DNA of 15,463 nucleotides, taken from NCBI GenBank assembly GCA_902492545.1, contig CABULX010000052.1, positions 1-15,463 of the forward strand, written 5' to 3'. A program made the translations under genes and the position numbers. This DNA comes from an uncultured Collinsella sp. (GTDB lineage Bacteria; Actinomycetota; Coriobacteriia; Coriobacteriales; Coriobacteriaceae). The notes beneath the pieces are model-generated. The model was not told the DNA's origin. It saw only the letters and a program-made list of their open reading frames with translations, and ran no database searches. Below, piece after piece: positions 1 to 11,427 of this stretch. Numbering within the stretch: the stretch's first letter is position 1; the number at the start of each line of letters is the position of its first letter.

Positions 1-4
1 GCAT

Positions 5-91
5 GCCGGGGCGGGAGGGGCCGAGTTTCCTCCTGAGCGACTCTGCTTGCAGCCGGAGCGAAGGGGGAAATTCGGCCCCCTCCGCCCCGGC
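5..91. repeat. Large GC-rich imperfect inverted repeat downstream of carB
   Basis: Positions 5-34 pair with 62-91 as an almost continuous 30-bp stem: one A/C mismatch (16/80) and G-T pairs at 15/81, 25/71 and 31/65 when read on the plus strand. The loop is 27 nt. It starts 12 nt beyond the carB stop codon, so it could end or stabilise the carAB transcript, but there is no U-run after the stem on the minus strand within the window. Stem and loop size also resemble a dispersed palindromic (REP/MITE-like) element. The pairing is seen directly; the role is inferred. Confidence 0.7.
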
Positions 92-103
92 CGGCCAGGT
101 CAA

Positions 104-3418
<3,315 letters not shown>

Positions 3419-3419
3419 G

Positions 3420-4859
3420 TTAGTTCTCCTCGGTCTCAGCGGTCTCGGACTCAGCAAAGTTCCAGCCGGCAAGGCGGTCCTTCGCGGTGTCGATGTCCAG
3501 GTAGTTCTCCTCGCCGTCCATGAGTCGCGTAAAGGCGGTAAAGAGATAGTGGGCATCGGTGGGGCCAGGCGAGGCCTCGGGGTGGTACTGGACCGAGAAG
3601 CACGGTGCGTCGAGCAGCTGGATGCCCTCGGCGGTGCCGTCGTTGAGGTTCACATGTGTCAGGCGAATGCGACCAAAGCGCTCGTTCATCACGACCGGCG
3701 CGATTCCGCGGCGCACCCAGACGCGCAGATCTCCATCGGCCGCATGCTCGGTCTCGCCGCCGGAAAGCTCGGAGACAAGCTTGCCCAAGCTGGGGAACAG
3801 CAGGCCAAAGCCATGGTTTTGCGCGGTGATCTCCACACGGCGGCTTACCAGGTTCATAACCGGCTGGTTGCCACCGCGGTGACCGAACTTAAGCTTTTCC
3901 ATCTGGGCGCCGCAGGCCAGGCTGATCATCTGGTGACCAAGACAAATACCAAAGACCGGCACCTTGCCGATCAGCTGCTGCACCTGCTCGTAGGTCTCCA
4001 CCACGGCGTCGGGGTCGCCGGGGCCATTGGACAAAAAGACGCCGTCGGGATTCATGTCGAGCACCTGCTGGGCAGGCGTGTCCCACGGCACGACGGTAAG
4101 GTCGCAGCCGGCGCGGACCAGCCCCTCCAGAATGCCGCGCTTCACACCGCAGTCGTATGCGACCACTTTGTGACGGGCAGGAGCGGCAGCCGAAAGCGCA
4201 AAGTCATGCGTGGCAGGCAGATCGGCGGCCACAAACTCGTGAGGTACGGGGCAACTTACGGTCTTGACCAGGTTCTCGCCTACCAGCGTGGGCGCTGCGG
4301 CCAGACGCTCGGCAAGCTCGTCGACGTCGAAGATCTCGGTCGAGATAATGCCCATCTTGGAACCATTGTCGCGCAGATGGCGCACTAGAGCGCGGGTGTC
4401 GATACCCTCGATAGCGACGATGCCGTGAGCGCGCAGGTACTCCGGCACGCTGACGGCCGAGCGCCAGTTAGAAGGCGTGGCGCACATGTCGCGAACGATC
4501 ATGCCGCGCATAGCCGGAGCGCTCGCAGGGCGCACGGCGTCGCCGGGGAAGGCCGACTGGACGTCGGTCTCGTCGATACCGTAGTTGCCGATCTGCGGAT
4601 AGGTCATGGTTACGATTTGGCCGGCATAACTCGGGTCGGTCATGACCTCAAAGTAGCCCTCGAGCGAGGTGTTGAAGCAAACTTCGCCGGTCGCGGTGCC
4701 CTCAGCGCCGCATGCACGTCCATAAAAAATGGTCCCATCCTCAAGATACAGGATGCAGGGACCGCAGGTGCCCTTGCTGGTTTTGGCCAGCATACGCTGG
4801 CAAAGCTCGCTGGGCGCGAAGGTGCGGGCGGCAGCGCCCGCGGTATGGTTGTTCGCCAT
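3420..4859 (-). CDS. carA: Carbamoyl-phosphate synthase small subunit (glutaminase)
   Basis: Encodes 479 residues. CarA hydrolyses glutamine and passes ammonia to CarB. The N-terminal CPSase small-chain domain starts at about residue 34 (CILYLEDGTIFYGRA). The class I amidotransferase domain has SNGPGDP (277-283), nucleophile Cys306 in GICLGHQ, and the His426/Glu428 pair in HPEASPGP. The protein is about 100 residues longer than the 382-residue E. coli enzyme: roughly 30 extra at the N terminus, an insertion of about 36 between AQNHGF and the RLTH...DGT segment, and a tail of about 25 rich in Glu. The chosen ATG at 4859 is preceded by AAGGAG at ideal spacing; the ATG seven codons upstream lacks this and would lie next to the leader hairpin. 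It is the first gene of a carAB operon with its own leader and promoter candidate. Confidence 0.97.
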   Translation of the reverse strand: MANNHTAGAAARTFAPSELCQRMLAKTSKGTCGPCILYLEDGTIFYGRACGAEGTATGEVCFNTSLEGYFEVMTDPSYAGQIVTMTYPQIGNYGIDETDVQSAFPGDAVRPASAPAMRGMIVRDMCATPSNWRSAVSVPEYLRAHGIVAIEGIDTRALVRHLRDNGSKMGIISTEIFDVDELAERLAAAPTLVGENLVKTVSCPVPHEFVAADLPATHDFALSAAAPARHKVVAYDCGVKRGILEGLVRAGCDLTVVPWDTPAQQVLDMNPDGVFLSNGPGDPDAVVETYEQVQQLIGKVPVFGICLGHQMISLACGAQMEKLKFGHRGGNQPVMNLVSRRVEITAQNHGFGLLFPSLGKLVSELSGGETEHAADGDLRVWVRRGIAPVVMNERFGRIRLTHVNLNDGTAEGIQLLDAPCFSVQYHPEASPGPTDAHYLFTAFTRLMDGEENYLDIDTAKDRLAGWNFAESETAETEEN

Positions 4860-4870
4860 AATTCTCCTTC

Positions 4871-4888
4871 CCGGTCTCACAGGACCGG
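4871..4888 (-). promoter_or_regulatory. Candidate PyrR RNA-binding loop in the carA leader
   Basis: The minus-strand RNA reads CCGGUCCUGUGAGACCGG: a perfect 6-bp stem closed by the hexaloop CUGUGA. The PyrR binding-loop consensus known from Bacillus is ARUCCNGNGAGGYU, with hexaloop CNGNGA; the core UCCNGNGAG is matched exactly here, and the stem change G to A keeps a Watson-Crick U-A pair. The hairpin ends two bases before the AAGGAG of carA, so a bound PyrR would block ribosome access, as described for translational repression in Mycobacterium smegmatis. There is no terminator between it and carA, which argues against attenuation. No pyrR gene is in the window. Confidence 0.7.
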
Positions 4889-4917
4889 CTTAAAGGTGTG
4901 TAGTTAGGCCTCGCGGT

Positions 4918-4946
4918 ATTGTAACCGCAAGCATGCCTCATGGCGT
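4918..4946 (-). promoter_or_regulatory. Candidate carAB promoter
   Basis: On the minus strand TACAAT (4923-4918) is a 5/6 match to the -10 box; the hexamer 17 bp upstream, ACGCCA (4946-4941), is a poor -35 (3/6). The -10 box sits in the middle of a small palindrome, GCGGT-6-ACCGC (4913-4928). Transcription from about 4911 would give a leader of about 50 nt that contains the PyrR-like hairpin. The weak -35 limits confidence. Confidence 0.4.
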
Positions 4947-4955
4947 TAATTTCAT

Positions 4956-4973
4956 CGAAATGTTTACGAAATG
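4956..4973. repeat. Short direct repeat upstream of the carA promoter
   Basis: CGAAATG occurs twice, at 4956-4962 and 4967-4973, with an 11-bp period (about one helical turn) in AT-rich DNA 10 bp upstream of the proposed -35. This is the geometry of a protein-binding site, but it is short and could be chance. Confidence 0.3.
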
Positions 4974-5019
4974 ATAATTATGACTTTCTATGCATAATGT
5001 TTTTTAATCCCCGTCCCAG

Positions 5020-5059
5020 AAAAATCATCCCGCGGGGCTTGTGGCTCACGCGGGATGAT
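5020..5059 (-). terminator. Intrinsic terminator after the membrane-protein gene
   Basis: A perfect 11-bp inverted repeat ATCATCCCGCG/CGCGGGATGAT (5024-5034 and 5049-5059) with a 14-nt loop is followed on the minus strand by five Ts (5024-5020, the first being the last stem base). It lies 6 nt past the stop codon of the gene at 5066-6031, so it ends that transcription unit and separates it from carAB. Confidence 0.88.
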
Positions 5060-5065
5060 GGCGTC

Positions 5066-6031
5066 TTATTTTTTCTTGTCCTGCTCCAGCAGTTTGGACG
5101 GTGTGCGATCGGGCTTGCCGCCACGGAAAATCTCGCGGCCATGCAGACGATGCTCCAGATCGCGCTCGGCTTTTTCCTCGTCAATCTTGGTCTGGCTCAC
5201 CACCGGGTCCTCAATCAACGACGACACCGAGTTCACCTGCTTCTGAATGCGCTCGGCGATGGTGTCATCCATACTCACGATGCGCATCTTCCAGTCGATA
5301 CTCGTGGCGTTGGATGAGCTCTTGGTCCACACGAACGTCAAAATGGCGCTCTGGTGGCCGCGCGCGGGGAACATGCCAAAGAAGGAATCGTGCTGAATGT
5401 TGCTATCCTCGTCGATATAGGCGTGAACGTTATACACCACGCGGTCGATCTTATCGTTGAGCAACGCGTTGGTCGCAAGCGCCGCGGCCTGAATCTGCCC
5501 GTTGGACAGCAGCTCGAGCTCGTTGGCAGACGATGTGTCCAACACCGTCACCTCGACCGTGCCCGTGCGTTCATCGGCTTCATCGACGGTGAAGTCGAGC
5601 GGGAACTGCGTAAAGCCGTTGCCCCATTCAAGTCCACCCTTGAGCGCGGTCGAAACGGTATCGACCGAAACGCTCTCGGACAGGTTGGCGGTGTTCAGAC
5701 GACGCATCACGCCGTAGCCAATCTGCATGCCCACGATCAGCACCAAAATACCGATGACCACGGCCATCGCGGTCTTCGTAATGGTATGGCTCACCTGCGA
5801 GCCCGAAGGATCGTCCTCGGACAGCGGGTCGATATGTTTTGCCTGGCTCGCGCGGTCCTCGCTGCGCAGCTGCGCTAGCGCCGCTTTGTCACCGCGCTTG
5901 GCCGCAGCCTCCTTCTCACGCATGCGCTCGGTACGCTTTTTGGCGAGCGTGGGATCCAAGACGCCGGATGCATCGATTTCGGAGAATAACTCCGTCACTT
6001 CTTCCGGAGTCAAAGGGTTCTTGTCAGCCAT
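5066..6031 (-). CDS. Unrecognised single-pass membrane protein
   Basis: I do not recognise this 321-residue protein. Residues 1-84 are highly charged and probably helical (Lys/Arg/Glu/Ala-rich near 30-65). One clear transmembrane helix spans about 86-108 (AMAVVIGILVLIVGMQ core), followed by two arginines. Residues about 112-270 look like a folded soluble domain with alternating beta-type segments (LDFTVDEADERTGTVEVTVL; SAILTFVWTKSS). The C terminus (275-321) is again charged and ends in KKK. No signal peptide, catalytic motif or zinc motif is seen. Topology is uncertain: a long charged N terminus suggests N-in, but the RR after the helix argues the other way. Start: ATG at 6031 with AGGA five bases upstream. 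It begins 19 nt after the ABC transporter stop and is followed by a strong terminator, so it is the last gene of that operon; a link to the exporter is possible but unproven. Confidence 0.85.
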   Translation of the reverse strand: MADKNPLTPEEVTELFSEIDASGVLDPTLAKKRTERMREKEAAAKRGDKAALAQLRSEDRASQAKHIDPLSEDDPSGSQVSHTITKTAMAVVIGILVLIVGMQIGYGVMRRLNTANLSESVSVDTVSTALKGGLEWGNGFTQFPLDFTVDEADERTGTVEVTVLDTSSANELELLSNGQIQAAALATNALLNDKIDRVVYNVHAYIDEDSNIQHDSFFGMFPARGHQSAILTFVWTKSSSNATSIDWKMRIVSMDDTIAERIQKQVNSVSSLIEDPVVSQTKIDEEKAERDLEHRLHGREIFRGGKPDRTPSKLLEQDKKK

Positions 6032-6050
6032 AAACTTCCTGTCATATCAA

Positions 6051-7823
6051 TCAGTCGAGCTCGTGCGCACGCGCACCTTCGAACTGCATTCGATAGTAAC
6101 GGGCATAGGTGCCGCCACGGGTGAGAAGCTCCTCGTGCGTGCCACGCTCCACAACGCGACCATGCTCAACGGTCGCAATCTCATCGGCATGCTTAATGGT
6201 CGAAAGACGGTGGGCGATAATAATCGTGGTGCGGCCGCGTGCCAGCTCTTCGAGTGACTCCTGCACCGCCTCCTCGCTCTCGTTATCCAAAGCACTCGTC
6301 GCCTCGTCCAAAATCAGGATCTTGGGGTTCTTGAGAAACACGCGCGCGATGGCAACGCGCTGCTTCTGTCCGCCCGAAAGACGGCTGCCGCGCTCGCCCA
6401 CCACGGTGTCGTAGCCCTGCGGAAGCGACTCGATAAAGGCATCGATGTTGGCGCGACGGGCGGCCTCGGCGATCTCTTCTGCCGTGGCGCCCGGCTTGCC
6501 GTAGGCGATGTTCTCGCCAATCGTACCGTCAAATAGATAGACATCCTGCTGCACCAGGCCGATGGCGCGGCGCAGGCTCTGCTGCGTCACATCGCGCACG
6601 TCCTGGCCGTCGATGCTAATGGATCCGGCAGCCACGTCATAAAAGCGCGGCAGCAGCGAACAGGTCGTGGACTTGCCACCGCCCGAAGGGCCAACCAGCG
6701 CGATGGTCTGCCCGGGCTTGATGGACAGATTCATATGGTCGATAACGGGACGCTCGTCGGCATAGCCCTCGCCCAGCTCGACATCCTCGTAGTTAAAGCA
6801 CACGTCGTGATACTCCACGGCGCCGGCAGTCACCTGCAGATCCGTAGCGCCCGGCTTGTCCTGGATATCCGGCGCGGTCGAGAGCACCTCGTCCATACGT
6901 TTAAAGCCGGCGATAGCCTTCTGATACGTTTCGGCCGAATTGACGAGCGTCTCGAGCGGCGTGCAGAACAGCGAAATATAGAGTGCAAAGGTCGCCATAT
7001 CGACCGCCTGCAGCTGTCCCTGGGCGACCAGCCAGCCGCCCAGCAGCACCACGATCACATAGAGCACACCCGAGAGCAGGCCATACGTCGCGGTATAGAC
7101 GCCCATGGCGTGATACATGTTCTCCTTGGACGAAAGGTAGCGATCGTTAGAGGCACGGAACTTGGCGCGCTCGGTCTCCTCGTTGGCAAAGCTCTTGACT
7201 ACGCGCATGCCCGCAAGCGAATCCTGCAGCTGCGCATTGATGCCGCTGATCTTTTTGCGGTTGTCGCTAAAAACCTCGCGCATACGCATGTTCTGCCAAA
7301 ACATGATGACCGCAAAAGCCGCCGTCACCACGGCCATGGCGAGCGCCAGCACCGGGGCGATGGTAAAGAGGATCGCAAACGAGCCAATAATCTCGATGCC
7401 GCAGATGATGATCCACTCGGGCACGTGGTGCGCCGCCTCGCAGATATCGAACAGATCGTTGACCACGCGGCTCATCATGTCGCCCGAACTGTTGCGGTCG
7501 AAGTACGCAAAGCTAAAGCGCTCGTACTGGTCAAACAGGTCCTCGCGCATCTTGGACTCCATGCGCGCACCCATCACGTGGCCCCAGTAGCTCACAAAGT
7601 AGCGGCAGGCGCAGCGAACGGCATACATCAGCACCAGCCCCACCGCGATCATACCGAGCGCCTGCATAATGGCAGCCTGGCCCTGGGTAAACAGCCCACC
7701 GGTCAAATTGCGCAGAATAATAGGAAACGCAAGGTCAATGGCAGCAAGCACCAGAGCGCAAACAGTATCAGCAACAAAAAGCCCCATCTGGGGCTTGTAA
7801 TACGAAAGAAACCTCTTCAGCAT
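6051..7823 (-). CDS. ABC exporter half-transporter (fused membrane and ATPase domains)
   Basis: A 590-residue type I ABC exporter half. The six-helix membrane domain covers about 14-305 (hydrophobic stretches near 14-38, 55-75, 138-160, 160-177, 245-265, 275-290). The ATPase domain covers about 335-580: Walker A GPSGGGKST (378-386), Q-loop Gln425 or Gln426, signature LSGGQ (482-486), Walker B ILILDE (502-507, catalytic Glu507), D-loop SALD and H-loop His538. All catalytic residues are intact. With no adjacent partner half, a homodimer is likely. Such proteins export lipids, peptides or drugs; the substrate cannot be read from sequence. Start: ATG at 7823 with GAGG five bases before it. It lies 82 nt downstream of the NUDIX gene and 19 nt upstream of the membrane-protein gene. 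Confidence 0.95.
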   Translation of the reverse strand: MLKRFLSYYKPQMGLFVADTVCALVLAAIDLAFPIILRNLTGGLFTQGQAAIMQALGMIAVGLVLMYAVRCACRYFVSYWGHVMGARMESKMREDLFDQYERFSFAYFDRNSSGDMMSRVVNDLFDICEAAHHVPEWIIICGIEIIGSFAILFTIAPVLALAMAVVTAAFAVIMFWQNMRMREVFSDNRKKISGINAQLQDSLAGMRVVKSFANEETERAKFRASNDRYLSSKENMYHAMGVYTATYGLLSGVLYVIVVLLGGWLVAQGQLQAVDMATFALYISLFCTPLETLVNSAETYQKAIAGFKRMDEVLSTAPDIQDKPGATDLQVTAGAVEYHDVCFNYEDVELGEGYADERPVIDHMNLSIKPGQTIALVGPSGGGKSTTCSLLPRFYDVAAGSISIDGQDVRDVTQQSLRRAIGLVQQDVYLFDGTIGENIAYGKPGATAEEIAEAARRANIDAFIESLPQGYDTVVGERGSRLSGGQKQRVAIARVFLKNPKILILDEATSALDNESEEAVQESLEELARGRTTIIIAHRLSTIKHADEIATVEHGRVVERGTHEELLTRGGTYARYYRMQFEGARAHELD

Positions 7824-7854
7824 GTGATCCTCAAAGAAATATCAGCAACGTAAG

Positions 7855-7893
7855 GCCCTGGGACAAAGCAATCAGTAGTACTTGTCCCAGGGC
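7855..7893. other. Perfect 12-bp hairpin between the NUDIX and ABC genes
   Basis: GCCCTGGGACAA (7855-7866) pairs exactly with TTGTCCCAGGGC (7882-7893) around a 15-nt loop. It lies 12 nt past the NUDIX stop. Neither strand has a T-run directly after the stem, so it is not a standard intrinsic terminator. It may be an RNA-stability or partial termination element. Confidence 0.6.
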
Positions 7894-7905
7894 TATCCCC
7901 ACTCG

Positions 7906-8601
7906 TTAAAGCTCCGTGCCCCCAAGGCGGTGCGCGATGCTATCGCAGGCCAAGGCGCCCACGACGGTCTTGGCGTCTTCGATCTTGCCGTCGAGCACGG
8001 CGTCGATCAGCTCGTGCAGCGGTACGAGGTCCACGTTGACAAACTCGTCATCATCGGGGTTGGGTGCATCGAACTCGAGCTTGGTGGCCAGGTAGATGTG
8101 AATGATCTCGTCACAGAAGCCACAGGACGTGACAATCGACGTCAAAAAGCGAATGCGACCAGCCCTAAAGCCCGTCTCCTCATGCAGCTCGCGCTTGGCG
8201 CAATCGAGCGGGTCCTCGCCTGGATCGAGCTTGCCGGCGGGAATCTCGACCGTCACGCGGTCGATGGCGGTGCGGTACTGACGCACCAGTACGATCTTGC
8301 CGCTCTCGGTCAGTGCCACAACAGCCGCCGCACCCGGATGGCGAACGATATCGCGGGCGCTGCGGCGACCGTTGGGCAGCTCAACCTCAAGACGGTGGAC
8401 GTCGAGGATCTTGCCCTTCCAGGCGCACTCCTCCGAAAGAATCTTCTCGTGCAGCTCGGCATCGTGCGGGTCGTCATCGCCCAGCACCAGCGCCGGCTCG
8501 TCAGCGACCTCGCCACCAGGCTCGCCCTCGGCGTGCCCATACACGCGGCTGTCCTCTTCGACGATCTGTGCGTCCACGAGCTCTTCGTTCTTCTCGTCCA
8601 T
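7906..8601 (-). CDS. NUDIX hydrolase, ADP-ribose pyrophosphatase-like
   Basis: Encodes 231 residues. The NUDIX box GX5EX7REUXEEXGU is matched perfectly at about 123-145 (from GKLDPGE to REL-H-EE-T-GF), giving the metal-binding glutamates. The EIPAGKLDPGE context and the WKGKILDVHRLEVELPNG strand upstream are typical of the ADP-ribose pyrophosphatase (NudF/MutT-like) group, which cleaves ADP-ribose to AMP and ribose 5-phosphate; other nucleoside-diphosphate sugars cannot be excluded. About 50 N-terminal residues before KILSEE are acidic, low in complexity and extra to the usual family core. Start choice: the ATG at 8601 has AGGA nine bases upstream; the ATG at 8610 (three residues longer) has that same motif touching it, too close to work well. 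It begins 21 nt after purD, so the two are probably cotranscribed. Confidence 0.9.
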   Translation of the reverse strand: MDEKNEELVDAQIVEEDSRVYGHAEGEPGGEVADEPALVLGDDDPHDAELHEKILSEECAWKGKILDVHRLEVELPNGRRSARDIVRHPGAAAVVALTESGKIVLVRQYRTAIDRVTVEIPAGKLDPGEDPLDCAKRELHEETGFRAGRIRFLTSIVTSCGFCDEIIHIYLATKLEFDAPNPDDDEFVNVDLVPLHELIDAVLDGKIEDAKTVVGALACDSIAHRLGGTEL

Positions 8602-8622
8602 CCGTCTCATTCCTCTCGGATT

Positions 8623-9927
<1,305 letters not shown>

Positions 9928-9965
9928 GGGTGCCTCCTCTATGGATGAACGGCCCGCTCCGCGCG

Positions 9966-10021
9966 AGCCCTTTGCAAGCAAATATACCCCTCGGCCGCCC
10001 GTCCGGGCTGCAAAGGGGTAT
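9966..10021 (-). promoter_or_regulatory. Alternative hairpins between purA and purD (attenuator or weak terminator)
   Basis: Two inverted repeats share one strand. Stem A: 9980-9989 (ATATACCCCT on plus) with 10012-10021, 10 bp, perfect. Stem B: 9966-9974 (CCCTTTGCA) with 10007-10015, 9 bp, perfect. Because 10012-10015 is used by both, only one can form fully. A small GCCC/GGGC hairpin (9995-9998/10003-10006) lies inside. After stem A on the minus strand comes UUUGCUU, a poor U-tract. The region ends about 35 nt before the purD ribosome binding site. The pairing is seen; a switch or termination role is inferred. Confidence 0.5.
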
Positions 10022-10045
10022 ATCGCAATAACCAAATAGTCCCGA

Positions 10046-11332
10046 TTACTTCCAGAATCGGTTGATAATCTGCTCGCGACCAGCGCCAACGCCAATGAAC
10101 GTCACGCGGGTGTGTGCCAGATCCTCGATAAACGCCACGTAGTCCTGAGCCTCCTGCGGCAGCTCCTCAAAGCTGCGGCAGCCGGTGATATCGCACTTCC
10201 AGCCAGGAAGCTCCTCGTAGATGGGCTTGGCATGCTCAAAGCGCACCTGGTGCTCGGGCACGCTCGTGTAACGCTCGCCATCGACGTCATAGGCAACGCA
10301 CACCTTAATGGTGTCGAAGGCCGAAAGCACGTCGAGCTTGGTCATGGCGATGTCGGTAAGGCCGTTGACGCGCGAGGCATAGTTGGCGATAGGGCCGTCA
10401 AACCAGCCGCAACGACGACGGCGACCAGTGGTCACGCCGTACTCATAGCCCTCCTCGGTCAGCGTGTGGCCAGCCTCGGACTCATAGGAAAGCTCGGTGG
10501 GCATGGGGCCCGAACCGACGCGGGTGATATAGGCCTTCATGACGCCCAGTACGCGGTCGACGTTCTTCATACCGACGCCGGAGCCGGTGATGGCGCCGCC
10601 GGCGGTGCAGTTGGAAGACGTCACGTACGGATAGGTGCCGTGGTCGATGTCGAGTAGCGTCGCCTGGGCGCCCTCAAACAGCAGGTCCTTGCCCTCATCG
10701 ATCATGTTGTTGAGCAGCAGGCTCGTCTCGGTGATGTAGGGACGCAGGCGCTCGGCCATCGGCAGGTACTCGTCGCAAATCTGGTCCACGGTGTAGGTGG
10801 GCAGGTTGTAGATGAGCTCGAGCTCGGGGTTCACGCGGGCGAGAGCGGTCTCCAGCTTGTCGCGGAACAGTGCCTCGTCCAGCATGTCCTGCATGCGCAG
10901 GCCGATGCGGGCCATCTTGTCCTGATAGCACGGACCGATGCCGCGCTTGGTGGTACCGATGTTCTTCTTGCCGAGCTTCTGCTCAAAGGCGCCATCCAGA
11001 TCGATGTGGTACGGCATGATGACATGCGCGTTGCCGCTAATCTTGAGGTTCTTGGTGGTGATGCCGTCGGCCTCGAACATGTCGATCTCCTCAAGGACAA
11101 CCTTGGGGTTGACGACGCAGCCGTTACCGATCACCGACACGTGGTCGGAATACATGATGCCGGAAGGCACCTGGTGCAGGCCGTACTTCTTGCCGTTGAC
11201 GACGATGGTGTGACCGGCGTTGTTGCCGCCCGAGTAGCGCACGACGGCATCGAAGTCGCCGGCGACCAGGTCGCAAATCTTACCCTTGCCCTCATCGCCC
11301 CACTGGGCACCGACCAAAACGGTTGACGGCAT
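10046..11332 (-). CDS. purA: Adenylosuccinate synthetase
   Basis: Encodes 428 residues, the usual size. It couples IMP and aspartate using GTP to make adenylosuccinate, the first committed step to AMP. The N terminus carries the GTP-binding loop GDEGKGK (12-18) with catalytic Asp13, and catalytic His41 in NNAGHT, at the same positions as in E. coli PurA. TTKRGIGP (127-134) binds IMP and TTGRRRR (301-307) is the aspartate/IMP-binding loop. The ATG at 11332 is preceded by AAGGAG five bases upstream. It is separated from dnaB by 93 nt, which contain a credible promoter, and precedes purD, the only other purine gene here. Confidence 0.98.
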   Translation of the reverse strand: MPSTVLVGAQWGDEGKGKICDLVAGDFDAVVRYSGGNNAGHTIVVNGKKYGLHQVPSGIMYSDHVSVIGNGCVVNPKVVLEEIDMFEADGITTKNLKISGNAHVIMPYHIDLDGAFEQKLGKKNIGTTKRGIGPCYQDKMARIGLRMQDMLDEALFRDKLETALARVNPELELIYNLPTYTVDQICDEYLPMAERLRPYITETSLLLNNMIDEGKDLLFEGAQATLLDIDHGTYPYVTSSNCTAGGAITGSGVGMKNVDRVLGVMKAYITRVGSGPMPTELSYESEAGHTLTEEGYEYGVTTGRRRRCGWFDGPIANYASRVNGLTDIAMTKLDVLSAFDTIKVCVAYDVDGERYTSVPEHQVRFEHAKPIYEELPGWKCDITGCRSFEELPQEAQDYVAFIEDLAHTRVTFIGVGAGREQIINRFWK

Positions 11333-11398
11333 GTTTACTCCTTACATTCATGGCCTGTCTACGCGCCATGCCGGCACGCAGAAGCACAAAACATTCCC

Positions 11399-11427
11399 AG
11401 TATACCCGTGCAACGGGCGCCTGTCCT
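11399..11427 (-). promoter_or_regulatory. Candidate purA promoter overlapping the dnaB stop codon
   Basis: Minus strand: -35 AGGACA (11427-11422, 4/6) and -10 TATACT (11404-11399, 5/6) with a 17-bp spacer. The -35 includes bases of the dnaB stop codon. The spacer contains the palindrome CCCGT-GCA-ACGGG (11405-11417), which might bind a regulator. Expected start near 11392, about 60 nt before the purA ATG. Confidence 0.5.

Noticed and set aside
9966..10021. Purine riboswitch before purD
   Set aside because: No three-way junction or conserved purine aptamer core is visible; only alternative stems.
9928..10095. Longer purD start with 56 extra residues
   Set aside because: It would overlap the end of purA and the hairpin region; the TTG at 9927 has an ideal GAGGAGG and matches the family start.
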